Assembly: GCA_900756765.1 (NCBI GenBank)
Contig: CAAELE010000034.1
Coordinates: 1-29,765, forward strand
Direction: 5' to 3'
Source: an uncultured Collinsella sp.
GTDB taxonomy: Bacteria > Actinomycetota > Coriobacteriia > Coriobacteriales > Coriobacteriaceae
Length of the DNA stretch: 29,765 bases
The translations under genes were made by a program, and so were the position numbers. The number at the start of each line of letters is the position of its first letter. The first letter of the stretch is position 1. The notes beneath the pieces were generated by a model. The model was given only the letters and a program-made list of their open reading frames with translations. It did not search any database and was not told the origin of the DNA. This document shows positions 15,263-24,119 of the stretch, in pieces.

Positions 15263-17839
15263 ATGTGCGATTGCACAGATCATAAGGACGAGATCCCTGC
15301 ATACGACGCGCAGGCCATTGAGTCTAGGTGGATGAAGGCCTGGGAGGACTCCAACCTCTTTGCCGTCGACACCGACGACAGTAAGCCCAAGAAGTACGTG
15401 CTCGAGATGTTCCCGTATCCGTCGGGCGACCTGCACATGGGCCACGCGCGCAACTACACCATCGGCGATGCCATGGCCCGTCAGGCCCGCATGCGCGGCT
15501 ACGACGTGCTGCACCCCATCGGCTTCGATGCGTTTGGTCTGCCCGCCGAGAACGCCGCCATCAAGCACAACACGCAGGCTGCCGCCTGGACGTATAAGAA
15601 CATGGATCAGGCGCTTTCCACGATGAAGCGCATGGGCTTCTCCTACGATTTGGATCGCATGGTTAAGACCTGCAGCCCCGACTACTACCGTTGGGGCCAG
15701 TGGATCTTTGAGAAGATGTGGGAAAAGGGCCTGGTCTACCGCAAGAAGAACCCGGTCAACTGGTGCCCCACCTGCAAGACCGTTCTGGCCAACGAACAGG
15801 TCACCGAGGGTAAGTGCTGGCGCTGCGGCACCGAGCCCGAGAAGCGCGACCTGGAGCAGTGGTACTTCAAGATCACCGAGTACTCCCAGGAGTTGCTCGA
15901 CGATCTGGAGAAGCTTCCCGGCTGGCCCGAGCGCGTCAAGCAGATGCAGGCCAACTGGATCGGCCGCTCCGAGGGCGCCGAGGTCGACTTTACCCTGTGC
16001 GACAAGGATGGCGAGCCCATCGAGGGCGACGAGGGTAAGATCACCGTCTTCACCACGCGAGCCGACACGCTCTTCGGTGTCTCCTTCTTTGTCCTGGCTC
16101 CCGAGTACGCGCGCCTGCACGAGCTCGTCGAGGGCACGGAGTACGAGGAGGCCGTCACCAAGATCGTCGAGGACTCCAAGCACATCTCTGCCGTCGAGCG
16201 TGCCCAGGGCACCCTCGAGAAGCATGGTGCCTTTACCGGCCGCTACGTGGTGAATCCCGTCAACGGCGAGAAGGTCCCCGTGTGGGTTGCCGACTATGTC
16301 GTTGCCGACTACGGCACCGGCGCCGTTATGGCCGTCCCCTGCGGCGACCAGCGCGACTTTGAGTTCGCTCGCAAGTACGACCTGCCTATTGTGCCGATTA
16401 TCCTGGACGATGAGGACCGCGCTGCCGTCGAGGCCAGCGGCGAGACCATTGATACCTTCCATGCCGAGACCGTCGACTGGGATTGCGCCCACGCTGCCGA
16501 GGGCACGCTCGTCCAGTCCGGCAAGTACACCGGCATGCGCGGCGGCAAGCACTCCGAGGGCGAGGCTGCGATCGTGGCCGATCTTGAGGCCATGGGCTGC
16601 GGCCGTCGCAAGGTCGAGTTCCGTCTGCGCGACTGGCTCATCAGCCGCCAGCGCTACTGGGGCAACCCCATCCCGGCCATCCACTGCGAGCACTGCGGCA
16701 TCGTGCCCGTGCCCGAGGACCAGCTGCCGGTGACGCTGCCCGAGAACCTGGACCTGGGTGCCGGCGAGACTCTCGCCGAGTGCAAGGAGTTCTACGAGAC
16801 CACCTGCCCGGTCTGCGGTCGCCCGGCCAAGCGTGAGACCGATACCATGGACACCTTCACCTGCTCCAGCTGGTATTACCTGCGCTATACCGATCCGCAC
16901 AACACCGAGCTGCCCTTCTCCCGCGAGGCCGCCGATCGTTGGATGCCCGTCGATAACTACATCGGTGGCATCGAGCACGCCATTTTGCACCTGCTCTACA
17001 GCCGCTTCTTTACCAAGGCGCTGCGCGACCTGGGCCTGCTGAGCGTTGACGAACCCTTCACCAACCTGCTGTGCCAGGGCATGGTCAAGGACGAGAACGG
17101 CGACACCATGTCCAAGTCCAAGGGCAACGTCGTGCCCCCGAGCTCGGTCATCGAGCCCTACGGCGCCGACACCATGCGTCTGGCGATCCTGTTTATCGCC
17201 CCGCCCGAGAAGGACTTCGACTGGGATCCCAAGGCCGTCGAGGGCGCCAACCGCTTCATTAAGCGCGCCTGGCGTATCGTGTGGCAGCTCGTCCAGTCCG
17301 GCGACGCCAACGTGGCCTTTGACAAGTCCGCGCTCGACGAGGTCGCGATGAAGCTCTATCGCGAGCGTCATCGCACCATTGCCAAGTGCACCGAGGACTT
17401 TGACCGCGGTCAGTTCAACACTGCGATCTCTGCCGTTATGGAGCTCGTCAACGCCGCGAGTGCCTACCTCAACGCCACCGAGGGCGATTCCCGTGACAAG
17501 GCGCTGTGCTACGGTGTGGCCAAGGATATCGTGAGCGTCCTTGCCCCCATCTGCCCGTTCTGGGCCGACGAGCTGTGGCACGAGGCACTCGGCTGCGAGG
17601 GCAATGCCTACACCGCCGCCTGGCCCGAGTTCGACCTGGCCGAGTCCATCGAGGACACGGTGCAGATCGTCGTTCAGGTACTCGGCAAGGTCCGTGGCCG
17701 TATCGACGTCGCTCGCGACGCCTCCAATGAGGAGATGCAGGCTGCCGCTGAGGAAGCAGTTGCCAAGTGGCTTGAGGGCAAGACGGTCGTCAAGGCCATC
17801 TGCGTGTCTGGCAAGCTGGTTAACCTGGTGGTCAAGTAA
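15263..17839 (+). CDS. leuS: Leucyl-tRNA synthetase
   Basis: This 858-residue class I synthetase charges tRNA-Leu. The ATG follows AAAGGAG. The HIGH-type motif is HMGH (58-61) within PYPSGDLHMGHARN, and the KMSKS-type loop is MSKSK (616-620). The inserted CP1 editing domain is present, with TTRADTLFGV as its threonine-rich marker. Zinc-ribbon-like cysteines occur as CPTC and CWRCG near residues 170-193, and again as CEHC and CPVCG further on. The C-terminal anticodon-binding and LeuS-specific domains are complete, ending with VSGKLVNLVVK. It is flanked by the long hairpin leader and a strong terminator, so it is probably transcribed alone. Confidence 0.97.
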   Translation: MCDCTDHKDEIPAYDAQAIESRWMKAWEDSNLFAVDTDDSKPKKYVLEMFPYPSGDLHMGHARNYTIGDAMARQARMRGYDVLHPIGFDAFGLPAENAAIKHNTQAAAWTYKNMDQALSTMKRMGFSYDLDRMVKTCSPDYYRWGQWIFEKMWEKGLVYRKKNPVNWCPTCKTVLANEQVTEGKCWRCGTEPEKRDLEQWYFKITEYSQELLDDLEKLPGWPERVKQMQANWIGRSEGAEVDFTLCDKDGEPIEGDEGKITVFTTRADTLFGVSFFVLAPEYARLHELVEGTEYEEAVTKIVEDSKHISAVERAQGTLEKHGAFTGRYVVNPVNGEKVPVWVADYVVADYGTGAVMAVPCGDQRDFEFARKYDLPIVPIILDDEDRAAVEASGETIDTFHAETVDWDCAHAAEGTLVQSGKYTGMRGGKHSEGEAAIVADLEAMGCGRRKVEFRLRDWLISRQRYWGNPIPAIHCEHCGIVPVPEDQLPVTLPENLDLGAGETLAECKEFYETTCPVCGRPAKRETDTMDTFTCSSWYYLRYTDPHNTELPFSREAADRWMPVDNYIGGIEHAILHLLYSRFFTKALRDLGLLSVDEPFTNLLCQGMVKDENGDTMSKSKGNVVPPSSVIEPYGADTMRLAILFIAPPEKDFDWDPKAVEGANRFIKRAWRIVWQLVQSGDANVAFDKSALDEVAMKLYRERHRTIAKCTEDFDRGQFNTAISAVMELVNAASAYLNATEGDSRDKALCYGVAKDIVSVLAPICPFWADELWHEALGCEGNAYTAAWPEFDLAESIEDTVQIVVQVLGKVRGRIDVARDASNEEMQAAAEEAVAKWLEGKTVVKAICVSGKLVNLVVK

Positions 17840-17864
17840 GCGCTGCGTGCATAGCTGACATGAG

Positions 17865-17904
17865 AAAGCGAGGGGCGATTCCGCGGGGAGTCGCCCCTCG
17901 CTTT
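17865..17904 (+). terminator. Terminator after leuS
   Basis: AAAGCGAGGGGCGA pairs perfectly with TCGCCCCTCGCTTT (14 base pairs) across a 12-base loop. The downstream tail is only TTTGG, but the stem itself ends in A/T pairs, which makes it usable in either direction. Confidence 0.8.
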
Positions 17905-17989
17905 GGTTATGGATACTTGCGACAACACCCAATTATCCATTTCTTGTGGAGAACCTGTGCTCACGCTGACCTGCGGGTTTGCGTTGTGG

Positions 17990-18018
17990 TTGCACGTTTG
18001 TGCAGGTATTGGTATAGT
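17990..18018 (+). promoter_or_regulatory. Promoter of the rimP-nusA-infB operon
   Basis: TTGCAC (17990-17995), a 17-base spacer and TATAGT (18013-18018) form the best sigma-70-type promoter in the window. Transcription should begin near 18025, leaving a leader of about 70 bases before rimP. Confidence 0.8.
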
Positions 18019-18043
18019 TTGCTTGCAAATGAAGTTGTAATTG

Positions 18044-18076
18044 AAAGAAGTGGGGTTTCGGCCCCGCTTCTTTTTT
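18044..18076 (+). terminator. Leader terminator/attenuator before rimP
   Basis: GAAGTGGGG pairs with CCCCGCTTC (one G-U) across a six-base loop, extended by AAA/TTT, and is followed by six T. It lies only about 20 bases after the predicted transcription start and 20 before rimP, so transcription must read through it to express the operon. That placement suggests attenuation, plausibly by NusA itself. Confidence 0.78.
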
Positions 18077-18096
18077 GTATGGATGGAGGTGCCGCA

Positions 18097-18591
18097 ATGG
18101 TCAAGACCAAGACCGAGCAGGCGATCATCGACGCGCTCGAGGCCGTTGCTCCCCAGCACGATGTCGACATCGTCGACGTTGAGCTCGTGGGTGCCACCAA
18201 GGCCCCCTGCGTGCGTGTGCGTATCGAGGGTGCCGAGGGTCAGAGCCTGTCGCTCAATGACGTCACGGCCAACACCAAATGGGTCGGCGATGTGATTGAG
18301 GAACTCGACCCCATCTCTTCGAGCTATACGCTCGAGGTGTCGAGCCCGGGTATGGCGCGCCCGCTGCGCCGCCCGCGTGACTTTGCCCGCTTTGTGGGCG
18401 AGAACTGCGAGCTCACCTCCACCGCCACCGAGGGCCGTCGCAAGTACGCCGGCAAGATTGCCGCCGCCACCGAGACGAACGTTACCCTCGAGCTCGAGGA
18501 CGGCGACTCCGTCACCCTCGATTTCTCTGATGTTAAAAAGTGCAAGTTGAAGCCCACCTATGACTTCAAGCCCGCGAAGGAAGGAAAGTAA
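18097..18591 (+). CDS. rimP: Ribosome maturation factor RimP
   Basis: The 164-residue protein assists 30S subunit assembly. I chose the ATG seven bases after GGAGGT; an ATG at 18079 sits directly after the terminator T-run without a ribosome site. The N-terminal alpha/beta domain (residues ~1-85) contains DVDIVDVELVG and the family hallmark LEVSSPGMARPL. The C-terminal SH3-like barrel follows, with LELEDGDSVTLDFSDVKKCKL. It is the first gene of the operon, and nusA follows after one base, the order seen in most bacteria. Confidence 0.93.
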   Translation: MVKTKTEQAIIDALEAVAPQHDVDIVDVELVGATKAPCVRVRIEGAEGQSLSLNDVTANTKWVGDVIEELDPISSSYTLEVSSPGMARPLRRPRDFARFVGENCELTSTATEGRRKYAGKIAAATETNVTLELEDGDSVTLDFSDVKKCKLKPTYDFKPAKEGK

Positions 18592-18592
18592 G

Positions 18593-19840
18593 ATGGCAGC
18601 ATCCGACATGATGTCCGCCCTGATGGAGCTTTGCCAGGAGAAGCACATCGACCAGCTCTACCTGATCGACCGCCTGGAGCAGTCGCTCGCCAAGAGCTAT
18701 GCCGAGATCCTGCATCTTGAGTGGGGCGCCAAGGTGACCATCGACCGCACCACCGGCAAGATCTACGTCTACCGTCTGGAGCCGATCGACGATTCCATGG
18801 ACGAGGAGGGCAACTTTACCGAGTTCGAGGAGATCGACGTCACTCCCAAGAACACGAGCCGCATCGCCGCCCAGCACGCCAAGGCCGAGATCAACGCCAT
18901 CGTGCGCAACTCTGCCCGCGAGCAGATCTACGAGGAGTTCTCCGGCCGCATCGGTGACCTCATCAGCGGTACCGTGCTGCAGTCCACGCCCGACTTCACG
19001 ATCGTCAAGATTCGCGAGGGCGTCGAGGCCGAGCTTCCGCACTTCGACCAGCGCCGTTACGAGAACGAGCGCAACGAGCGTCCGATGGGCGAGCGCTACC
19101 TGCACAACCAGCACATCAAGGCCGTGATCATCGACGTTCGCGACCCCAACTCCAACCTGCAGCCGGTTCGTGGCGAGCACAGCCGTCCGCCGATTGTCAT
19201 CTCCCGTACCCACCCCGAGCTCATGCGTCGTCTGTTTGAGCAGGAGGTGCCCGAGATCTATGAGGGCACCGTCCAGATCAAGTCGATCGCCCGCGAGCCC
19301 GGCCAGCGCTCCAAGGTCGCCGTCCACTCGCTCGACGATCGCCTGGATCCCGTGGGCGCCTGCGTCGGCCCCAAGGGCAGCCGTGTTCGCGCCGTCGTGG
19401 GCGAGCTCCGTGGCGAGCGCGTCGACGTCATCCTGTGGGATGCCGATCCGGCCGTCTATGTCGCCAACGCCCTGTCGCCTGCTAAGGTCACCCGCGTCCT
19501 TATCGACGAGGAGAAGGCCTACGCCGGCGTTATCGTGCCCGACGACCAGCTGTCCCTCGCCATCGGCAAGGAGGGCCAGAACGCCCGCCTCGCCGCGCGC
19601 CTGACCGGCTGGCACATCGACATCAAGTCCGAGACCCTTGCCGCCGACATCCTCAAGAACGTTCCCGTTCACGAGGAGCCCGCCGCCGACCTGATCGGTG
19701 ACGAGGAGGACGAGGACGTCCGTCGCTGCGAGTTCGTGTCCGAGGACGGCATCCAGTGCCGCAACCAGGCCCGTCCCGGCTCCCGTTTCTGCGGCGTCCA
19801 CGACACCGACGCCTTCGATGATGCGGAGGACCTGATCTAG
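18593..19840 (+). CDS. nusA: Transcription termination/antitermination factor NusA with zinc-finger-like tail
   Basis: The 415-residue protein starts at the ATG after GAAGGAAAG, one base past the rimP stop. The N-terminal RNA polymerase-binding domain (~1-125) is followed by an S1 domain (~130-200, SGTVLQSTPDFTIVKIREGVEA) and two KH domains, with GxxG-type loops VGPKGSR and IGKEGQN. NusA modulates pausing, intrinsic termination and antitermination. After a short acidic linker, the last ~40 residues carry C379-x9-C389-x10-C400-x2-H403, which looks like a small zinc-binding knuckle. The acidic repeats of enteric NusA are absent. The ylxR and L7Ae-like genes often found next to nusA in Gram-positive bacteria are missing here. 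The operon leader hairpin could be its autoregulatory target. Confidence 0.95.
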   Translation: MAASDMMSALMELCQEKHIDQLYLIDRLEQSLAKSYAEILHLEWGAKVTIDRTTGKIYVYRLEPIDDSMDEEGNFTEFEEIDVTPKNTSRIAAQHAKAEINAIVRNSAREQIYEEFSGRIGDLISGTVLQSTPDFTIVKIREGVEAELPHFDQRRYENERNERPMGERYLHNQHIKAVIIDVRDPNSNLQPVRGEHSRPPIVISRTHPELMRRLFEQEVPEIYEGTVQIKSIAREPGQRSKVAVHSLDDRLDPVGACVGPKGSRVRAVVGELRGERVDVILWDADPAVYVANALSPAKVTRVLIDEEKAYAGVIVPDDQLSLAIGKEGQNARLAARLTGWHIDIKSETLAADILKNVPVHEEPAADLIGDEEDEDVRRCEFVSEDGIQCRNQARPGSRFCGVHDTDAFDDAEDLI

Positions 19841-19931
19841 CGCGCGGTCGCGCCGGGCAGGTCCCAGCGCATACCCCACGCTCGTTCAGTCTCTAGGCAC
19901 CCAAGGTGCCAGAAAGGGTAGGTGAAGTCAT

Positions 19932-22646
19932 ATGGCAAAAGTCCGTGTGTCCACCCTGGCCAAAGAGTTCGGTATGACCTCCAAGGAACTGATGGGTCAT
20001 CTCGCCGAAATGAAGATTCCCGCTAAGTCCGCTTCCTCCGCTCTGGAGGACGCCTACGTCGCTATGGTCCGCAAGCAGCTCGCCTCGGTGATCGAGGCCC
20101 GCGCCCAGGAAGTCGAGGCCGCCAAGCAGGCCGAGGAGCAGGCCGCTGCCGCCGAGGAGGCTGCACGCGCTGCCGAGGCAGAGCGCGAGCGCATCGCTGC
20201 CGAGAAGGCACGCGAGGAGGAGCGCCGTCAGTTCGCCGCCGCCCAGGCTGCCGAGGAGGCCGCTCGCGCCGAGGCCGAGGCCAAGAAGAAGGCTGAGCAG
20301 GAGCGTCTTGCTCGCGAGAAGGAGGAGGCCGCCCGCGAGGCCCAGCGCCGCGCCGTTCCCGCTTCCGACTCCGGTTCGCGCTTCCGTTCGCTGCTCGACC
20401 AGATCGCCGCACAGGAGACCGTGCTCAAGGAGAAGAAGGACGCCGAGCAGAAGGCCAAGGCCGAGCGCGCTGCCGAGCGCGGCAACCGTCGTGGCGGCAA
20501 CAACGACCGTCGCGGTGGCCGTCGTAACGATCGCAACGCCTCCGACAACAACTCCGAGCGCAACACCTCCGAGAGCCGTCCCTACAGCCATCGCACCAAT
20601 GCCAGCAACAACGTCGCTGCCGGTATGGACTTCCCCAACCCCGACAAGCAGGGCAAGGGCAAGAAGCGCAAGGGCGGTCACAACAACGAAGAGGACCACT
20701 ACAGCCGCATGGCTCGCGAGGCCGAGGAGTACAGCCGCGAGAAGGTGCTCGAGGAGGCTCGTGCCGCCGTCGAGGAGGCCTCTCGCGAGTCCACTGGTCG
20801 TCGCAAAAAGCGCAAGGAGAAGCGCGAGCGCGAGGCCGCAAAGGCTCAGGAAGAGCGCAAGATTGAGGAGGCGCTGGCCCAGGGCGTGAACCCCGAGGAC
20901 CTCGACGCCATCAAGGTCTCCCAGGGCGTTACCGTCCAGGAGCTCGCCGAGGCGCTCGACGTTCCGGCCAACGACATCATCAAGCGCCTGTTCCTGCTGG
21001 GTACGCCGCTTACCATGACGCAGTCCATGTCCGACGACCTTGTCGAGCTCGTTGCCGACGACTTGGGCCGTCAGATTAAGATCATCACCCCCGAGGAGGA
21101 GAACACCTTCTCGTTCTACGACGATCCCGCCGACCTTAAGCCGCGCGCCCCGGTCGTCACCGTCATGGGCCACGTCGACCACGGCAAGACGAGCCTGCTC
21201 GACGCCATCCGTCACACCGGCGTCGCTGCCGGCGAGGCGGGCGGCATTACCCAGGCCATCGGCGCTTCGCAGGTCATGATCAACGACCGCAAGATTACCT
21301 TCATCGATACCCCCGGTCACGCCACCTTTACGGCCATGCGTGCCCGCGGCGCCAAGGTGACCGACATCGTCATCCTGATCGTGGCTGCCGACGACGGCGT
21401 CATGCCCCAGACCATCGAGTCGATCAACCACGCCAAGGCCGCCGGCGTTCCCATCGTCGTCGCCGTCAACAAGATCGATAAGCCGGGTGCCAACCCCGAC
21501 CGCGTGCGCCAGGAGCTCACCGAGTACGGCATCATCCCCGAGGAGTGGGGCGGACAGAACATGTTCGTCAACATCTCGGCCAAGCAGAAGATCGGTATCG
21601 ACGACCTGCTCGAGACCGTCCTGCTCCAGGCCGACGTGCTCGAGCTCAAGGCCAACCCCGATACGTTCGCTTCGGGCAACGTCCTCGAGGCTAAGCTCGA
21701 CAAGGGCCGCGGATCGGTTGCCACGGTGCTCGTGACCCGCGGTACCCTGCACGTGGGCGATACGCTGGTCGCCGGCCTTACCTACGGCCGCGTCCGCGCC
21801 ATGCTCGACCCCAAGGGCAACGCCGTCACCGAGGCCGGTCCCTCCGACGCCGTCGAGATTCTGGGCCTGCAGTCCGTCCCCAACGCCGGCGATGAGTTCC
21901 GCGTGTTCGAGGACGAGCGCGAGGCTCGCGCCCTGGCCGACGAGCGTTCGCTCAAGGCCCGCATCGAGGAGCAGAGCCGCGTGAAGCATGTGACGCTCGA
22001 GAACCTCTTCGAGACCATCGCCGACGCCGAGGTCAAGGAGCTCAACCTGATCATCAAGGCCGACGTCCAGGGTTCTATCGAGGCCCTTCAGGACTCCCTC
22101 GACAAGATGGACCAGTCCGAGGTGCGCATCAACACGATCCACTCCGCCGTTGGCGCCATCAACGAGACCGACGTTGTCCTGGCCGACGCCTCCAACGCCA
22201 TCATCATCGGCTTTGGCGTCCGTCCCGACGGCAAGGCCCGCTCCGCCGCCGAGCGCGAGGGCGTCGAGATCCGTTGCTACGACGTCATCTACAAGTGCCT
22301 CGAGGACCTCGACGCAGCCCGTATCGGCATGCTCAAGCCCACCGAGGTCGAGGTTTCCACGGGTACCGCGACCGTTCTGGACACCTTCAAGGTGCCCAAG
22401 GTCGGTATCGCCGCCGGTGTCCGCGTCGAAGAGGGCGAGATCGCCGCGACCGATTCCGTGCGCCTGGTGCGCGACGGCATCGTGGTCTTCAACGGTAAAA
22501 TCGCCTCGATGCGCCACTACAAGGACGAGGCCAAGAGCCTCAAGAGCGGCTCCGAGGGCGGTATTGGCCTGGAGAACTTCCAGGACATCAAGCCTGGCGA
22601 CCAGATTGAGGGCTACCGCATCGACCAGGTTGCCCGTACCGAGTAG
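19932..22646 (+). CDS. infB: Translation initiation factor IF-2
   Basis: This 904-residue GTPase places initiator fMet-tRNA on the 30S subunit and promotes subunit joining. The IF2N domain opens the protein (VRVSTLAKEFGMTSKELMGH). A long, highly charged Ala/Glu/Arg/Lys region follows at about 55-320, with Arg/Asn/Gly-rich patches near 180-215, then a second IF2N-like domain at ~325-385. The G domain starts near 405 with GHVDHGKT (413-420), followed by DTPGH and NKID. Domains II to IV complete the C-terminus. A 91-base gap after nusA contains a small hairpin (GGCACC with GGTGCC) just before the ribosome site AAAGGG. Confidence 0.97.
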   Translation: MAKVRVSTLAKEFGMTSKELMGHLAEMKIPAKSASSALEDAYVAMVRKQLASVIEARAQEVEAAKQAEEQAAAAEEAARAAEAERERIAAEKAREEERRQFAAAQAAEEAARAEAEAKKKAEQERLAREKEEAAREAQRRAVPASDSGSRFRSLLDQIAAQETVLKEKKDAEQKAKAERAAERGNRRGGNNDRRGGRRNDRNASDNNSERNTSESRPYSHRTNASNNVAAGMDFPNPDKQGKGKKRKGGHNNEEDHYSRMAREAEEYSREKVLEEARAAVEEASRESTGRRKKRKEKREREAAKAQEERKIEEALAQGVNPEDLDAIKVSQGVTVQELAEALDVPANDIIKRLFLLGTPLTMTQSMSDDLVELVADDLGRQIKIITPEEENTFSFYDDPADLKPRAPVVTVMGHVDHGKTSLLDAIRHTGVAAGEAGGITQAIGASQVMINDRKITFIDTPGHATFTAMRARGAKVTDIVILIVAADDGVMPQTIESINHAKAAGVPIVVAVNKIDKPGANPDRVRQELTEYGIIPEEWGGQNMFVNISAKQKIGIDDLLETVLLQADVLELKANPDTFASGNVLEAKLDKGRGSVATVLVTRGTLHVGDTLVAGLTYGRVRAMLDPKGNAVTEAGPSDAVEILGLQSVPNAGDEFRVFEDEREARALADERSLKARIEEQSRVKHVTLENLFETIADAEVKELNLIIKADVQGSIEALQDSLDKMDQSEVRINTIHSAVGAINETDVVLADASNAIIIGFGVRPDGKARSAAEREGVEIRCYDVIYKCLEDLDAARIGMLKPTEVEVSTGTATVLDTFKVPKVGIAAGVRVEEGEIAATDSVRLVRDGIVVFNGKIASMRHYKDEAKSLKSGSEGGIGLENFQDIKPGDQIEGYRIDQVARTE

Positions 22647-22657
22647 GGGGTAGCGCT

Positions 22658-23068
22658 ATGAAGCAAACGCAGGCAACCCGCCGTTTGGGCGAGCAGCTTC
22701 GCGAGAAGCTCGGTTATATCCTGCTCTTTGAGGTTTCCGATCCGCGTCTCGACCTGGTCACCCTGACCGCGGTCGAGGTGGCGGTGGACCGTTCGTTCGC
22801 GCGTGTGTATGTGTCGTGCGACGCGAGCCGCTACGACGAGGTCATGGAGGCGCTCGCCAGCGCCAAGGGCCGCATCCGTAGCCTGTTGGCCCGCTCGCTC
22901 GATTGGCGCGTCACGCCCGAGCTCGATTTTCGCATCGATCGCTCGACCGATGAGGCCGAGCGCATCACGCGTGCGCTGGAAAACGTTCCCGCCACGCTTG
23001 CGATCGAAAAGGACGAGGACGGCTATCCAATTGCGGATGCCGCCCAGGAGGCAGCTTTAGATGAGTAA
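22658..23068 (+). CDS. rbfA: Ribosome-binding factor A
   Basis: The 136-residue KH-fold protein acts in 16S rRNA 5'-end maturation and cold adaptation. It begins with the typical TRRLGEQLREKLGYILLFEV and keeps the central VEVAVDRSFARVYVS and the RVTPELDFRIDRSTDEAERI block near residues 88-107. It starts 11 bases after infB with an AGGGGG ribosome site. Its stop overlaps the next gene by eight bases, which suggests coupled translation. Confidence 0.94.
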   Translation: MKQTQATRRLGEQLREKLGYILLFEVSDPRLDLVTLTAVEVAVDRSFARVYVSCDASRYDEVMEALASAKGRIRSLLARSLDWRVTPELDFRIDRSTDEAERITRALENVPATLAIEKDEDGYPIADAAQEAALDE

Positions 23069-24104
23069 TTCCGCCGACCTCGCATCGTGCGAGTCTGCAG
23101 ATATTCAGCGACGCATCCTCGAGCTCATCGAGGGTGCGTCCTCCATTGCGATTTCGGGACATACGTCTCCCGATGGTGATGCCCTGGGCTCCGTGCTGGG
23201 TCTGGGCTTATCGCTTATGAAGTTTTTCCCCAACAAGGACATTGCCCTGCTGCTGGCAGACGATGACCCGGTTCCGCGCATCTACCGCTTTATGGAGGGT
23301 GCCGACCGTCTGGTGCCGGCATCTGCGTATACCGGCAATCCGGACCTGTTCATTTCGGTGGACGTGCCGGTCGTCGAGCGTCTGAACAACTCCGCCGAGG
23401 TGCTTCGTCGCTCGTCGCATGTGGTGTGCTTCGATCACCATCCGGCGCGCGAGGAATTTGCCGAGCTGAGCCTGAGGTGCGTCGATGCCGCGGCCTGCGC
23501 TATGATCATCGACCGCTTTTTGGACAATTGCGGCATTGTGGCTCGCGATGGTGTCGCGACCTGCTTGCTGTGCGGCCTGGTGACCGATACCGGTCGTTTT
23601 CAGTACCAAAACGCCGATGCCGCTGCGTTCCATGCCGCCTCACGCCTGGTCGCGCACGGTGCCGATCCGGCGCGCGTTGCGCTCGAGGTCTACCAGAGCA
23701 TGCGCGTTGAGTTCTTGCATCTCAAGTCCATCGTTATGGGCCGCATCAAGACAGTGGCGCACGGTCGCGTGGCATATAGCTATGCGTACCAGAGCGACCT
23801 CGAGGCCTGCGGCGTCACTTCGGACGAGTGCGACGGCTTGGTCGATGTGGTGCGTTCGGTGATGGGCGTGGAGGTCTGCCTGTTCCTGAAGGGCATTGAG
23901 GGCGATACCAAGGTACGCGGCAACCTGCGCTCCAAGGGCGACCTCAATGTTTCCGAGATCGCTGCTGCTTTTGGCGGTGGCGGGCATCCCGCGGCCGCTG
24001 GTTTCTCTAACAACGGAACGATTCTCGAGACGCTCACCGCGGCACTCCCCATGCTGGCCGAGCTGGTAGGGGAGGATCCCGCTTCGGTGACCATCGAGCT
24101 CTAA
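23061..24104 (+). CDS. DHH/DHHA1 phosphoesterase, NrnA-like
   Basis: The 347-residue bifunctional oligoribonuclease/pAp-phosphatase-type enzyme would clear nano-RNAs, pAp or cyclic dinucleotide products. The metal-binding motifs are complete: SGHTSPDGDALGS (His34, Asp38, Asp40), VDVP (Asp101), FDHHPARE (Asp125-His126-His127) and TDTGRF (Asp176). The C-terminal DHHA1 substrate domain ends in GGGGHPAAAGF. A DHH gene between rbfA and truB is the usual arrangement in Gram-positive bacteria. Whether it prefers nano-RNA or c-di-AMP-derived pApA cannot be told from sequence. Confidence 0.92.
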   Translation: MSNSADLASCESADIQRRILELIEGASSIAISGHTSPDGDALGSVLGLGLSLMKFFPNKDIALLLADDDPVPRIYRFMEGADRLVPASAYTGNPDLFISVDVPVVERLNNSAEVLRRSSHVVCFDHHPAREEFAELSLRCVDAAACAMIIDRFLDNCGIVARDGVATCLLCGLVTDTGRFQYQNADAAAFHAASRLVAHGADPARVALEVYQSMRVEFLHLKSIVMGRIKTVAHGRVAYSYAYQSDLEACGVTSDECDGLVDVVRSVMGVEVCLFLKGIEGDTKVRGNLRSKGDLNVSEIAAAFGGGGHPAAAGFSNNGTILETLTAALPMLAELVGEDPASVTIEL

Positions 24105-24119
24105 CATTTTGGATGGTAC

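Noticed and set aside
15146..17932. 928-codon open frame on the - strand opposite leuS
   Set aside because: Shadow of a conserved gene in high-GC sequence: low-complexity Leu/Gly/Val/Asp/His composition, no domain motifs, and it fully overlaps an unmistakable leuS.
17905..17960. DnaA-box-like sequences (TTATCCATT, TTGTGGAGA) after leuS
   Set aside because: Only two degenerate matches, no cluster, no dnaA/dnaN genes nearby and no AT-rich unwinding region.
17860..18096. N-terminal extension of RimP to 243 residues
   Set aside because: The extension would run through the leuS terminator, the promoter and the leader hairpin; the ATG at 18097 has a good ribosome site and matches family length.
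19841..19931. Terminator between nusA and infB
   Set aside because: Only a six-pair hairpin (GGCACC with GGTGCC) without a T-run; too weak to stop transcription.
19893..22517. 874-codon open frame on the - strand opposite infB
   Set aside because: Antisense of the repetitive Ala/Glu/Arg codons of IF-2; the translation is Gly/Leu/Val-rich filler without recognisable motifs.
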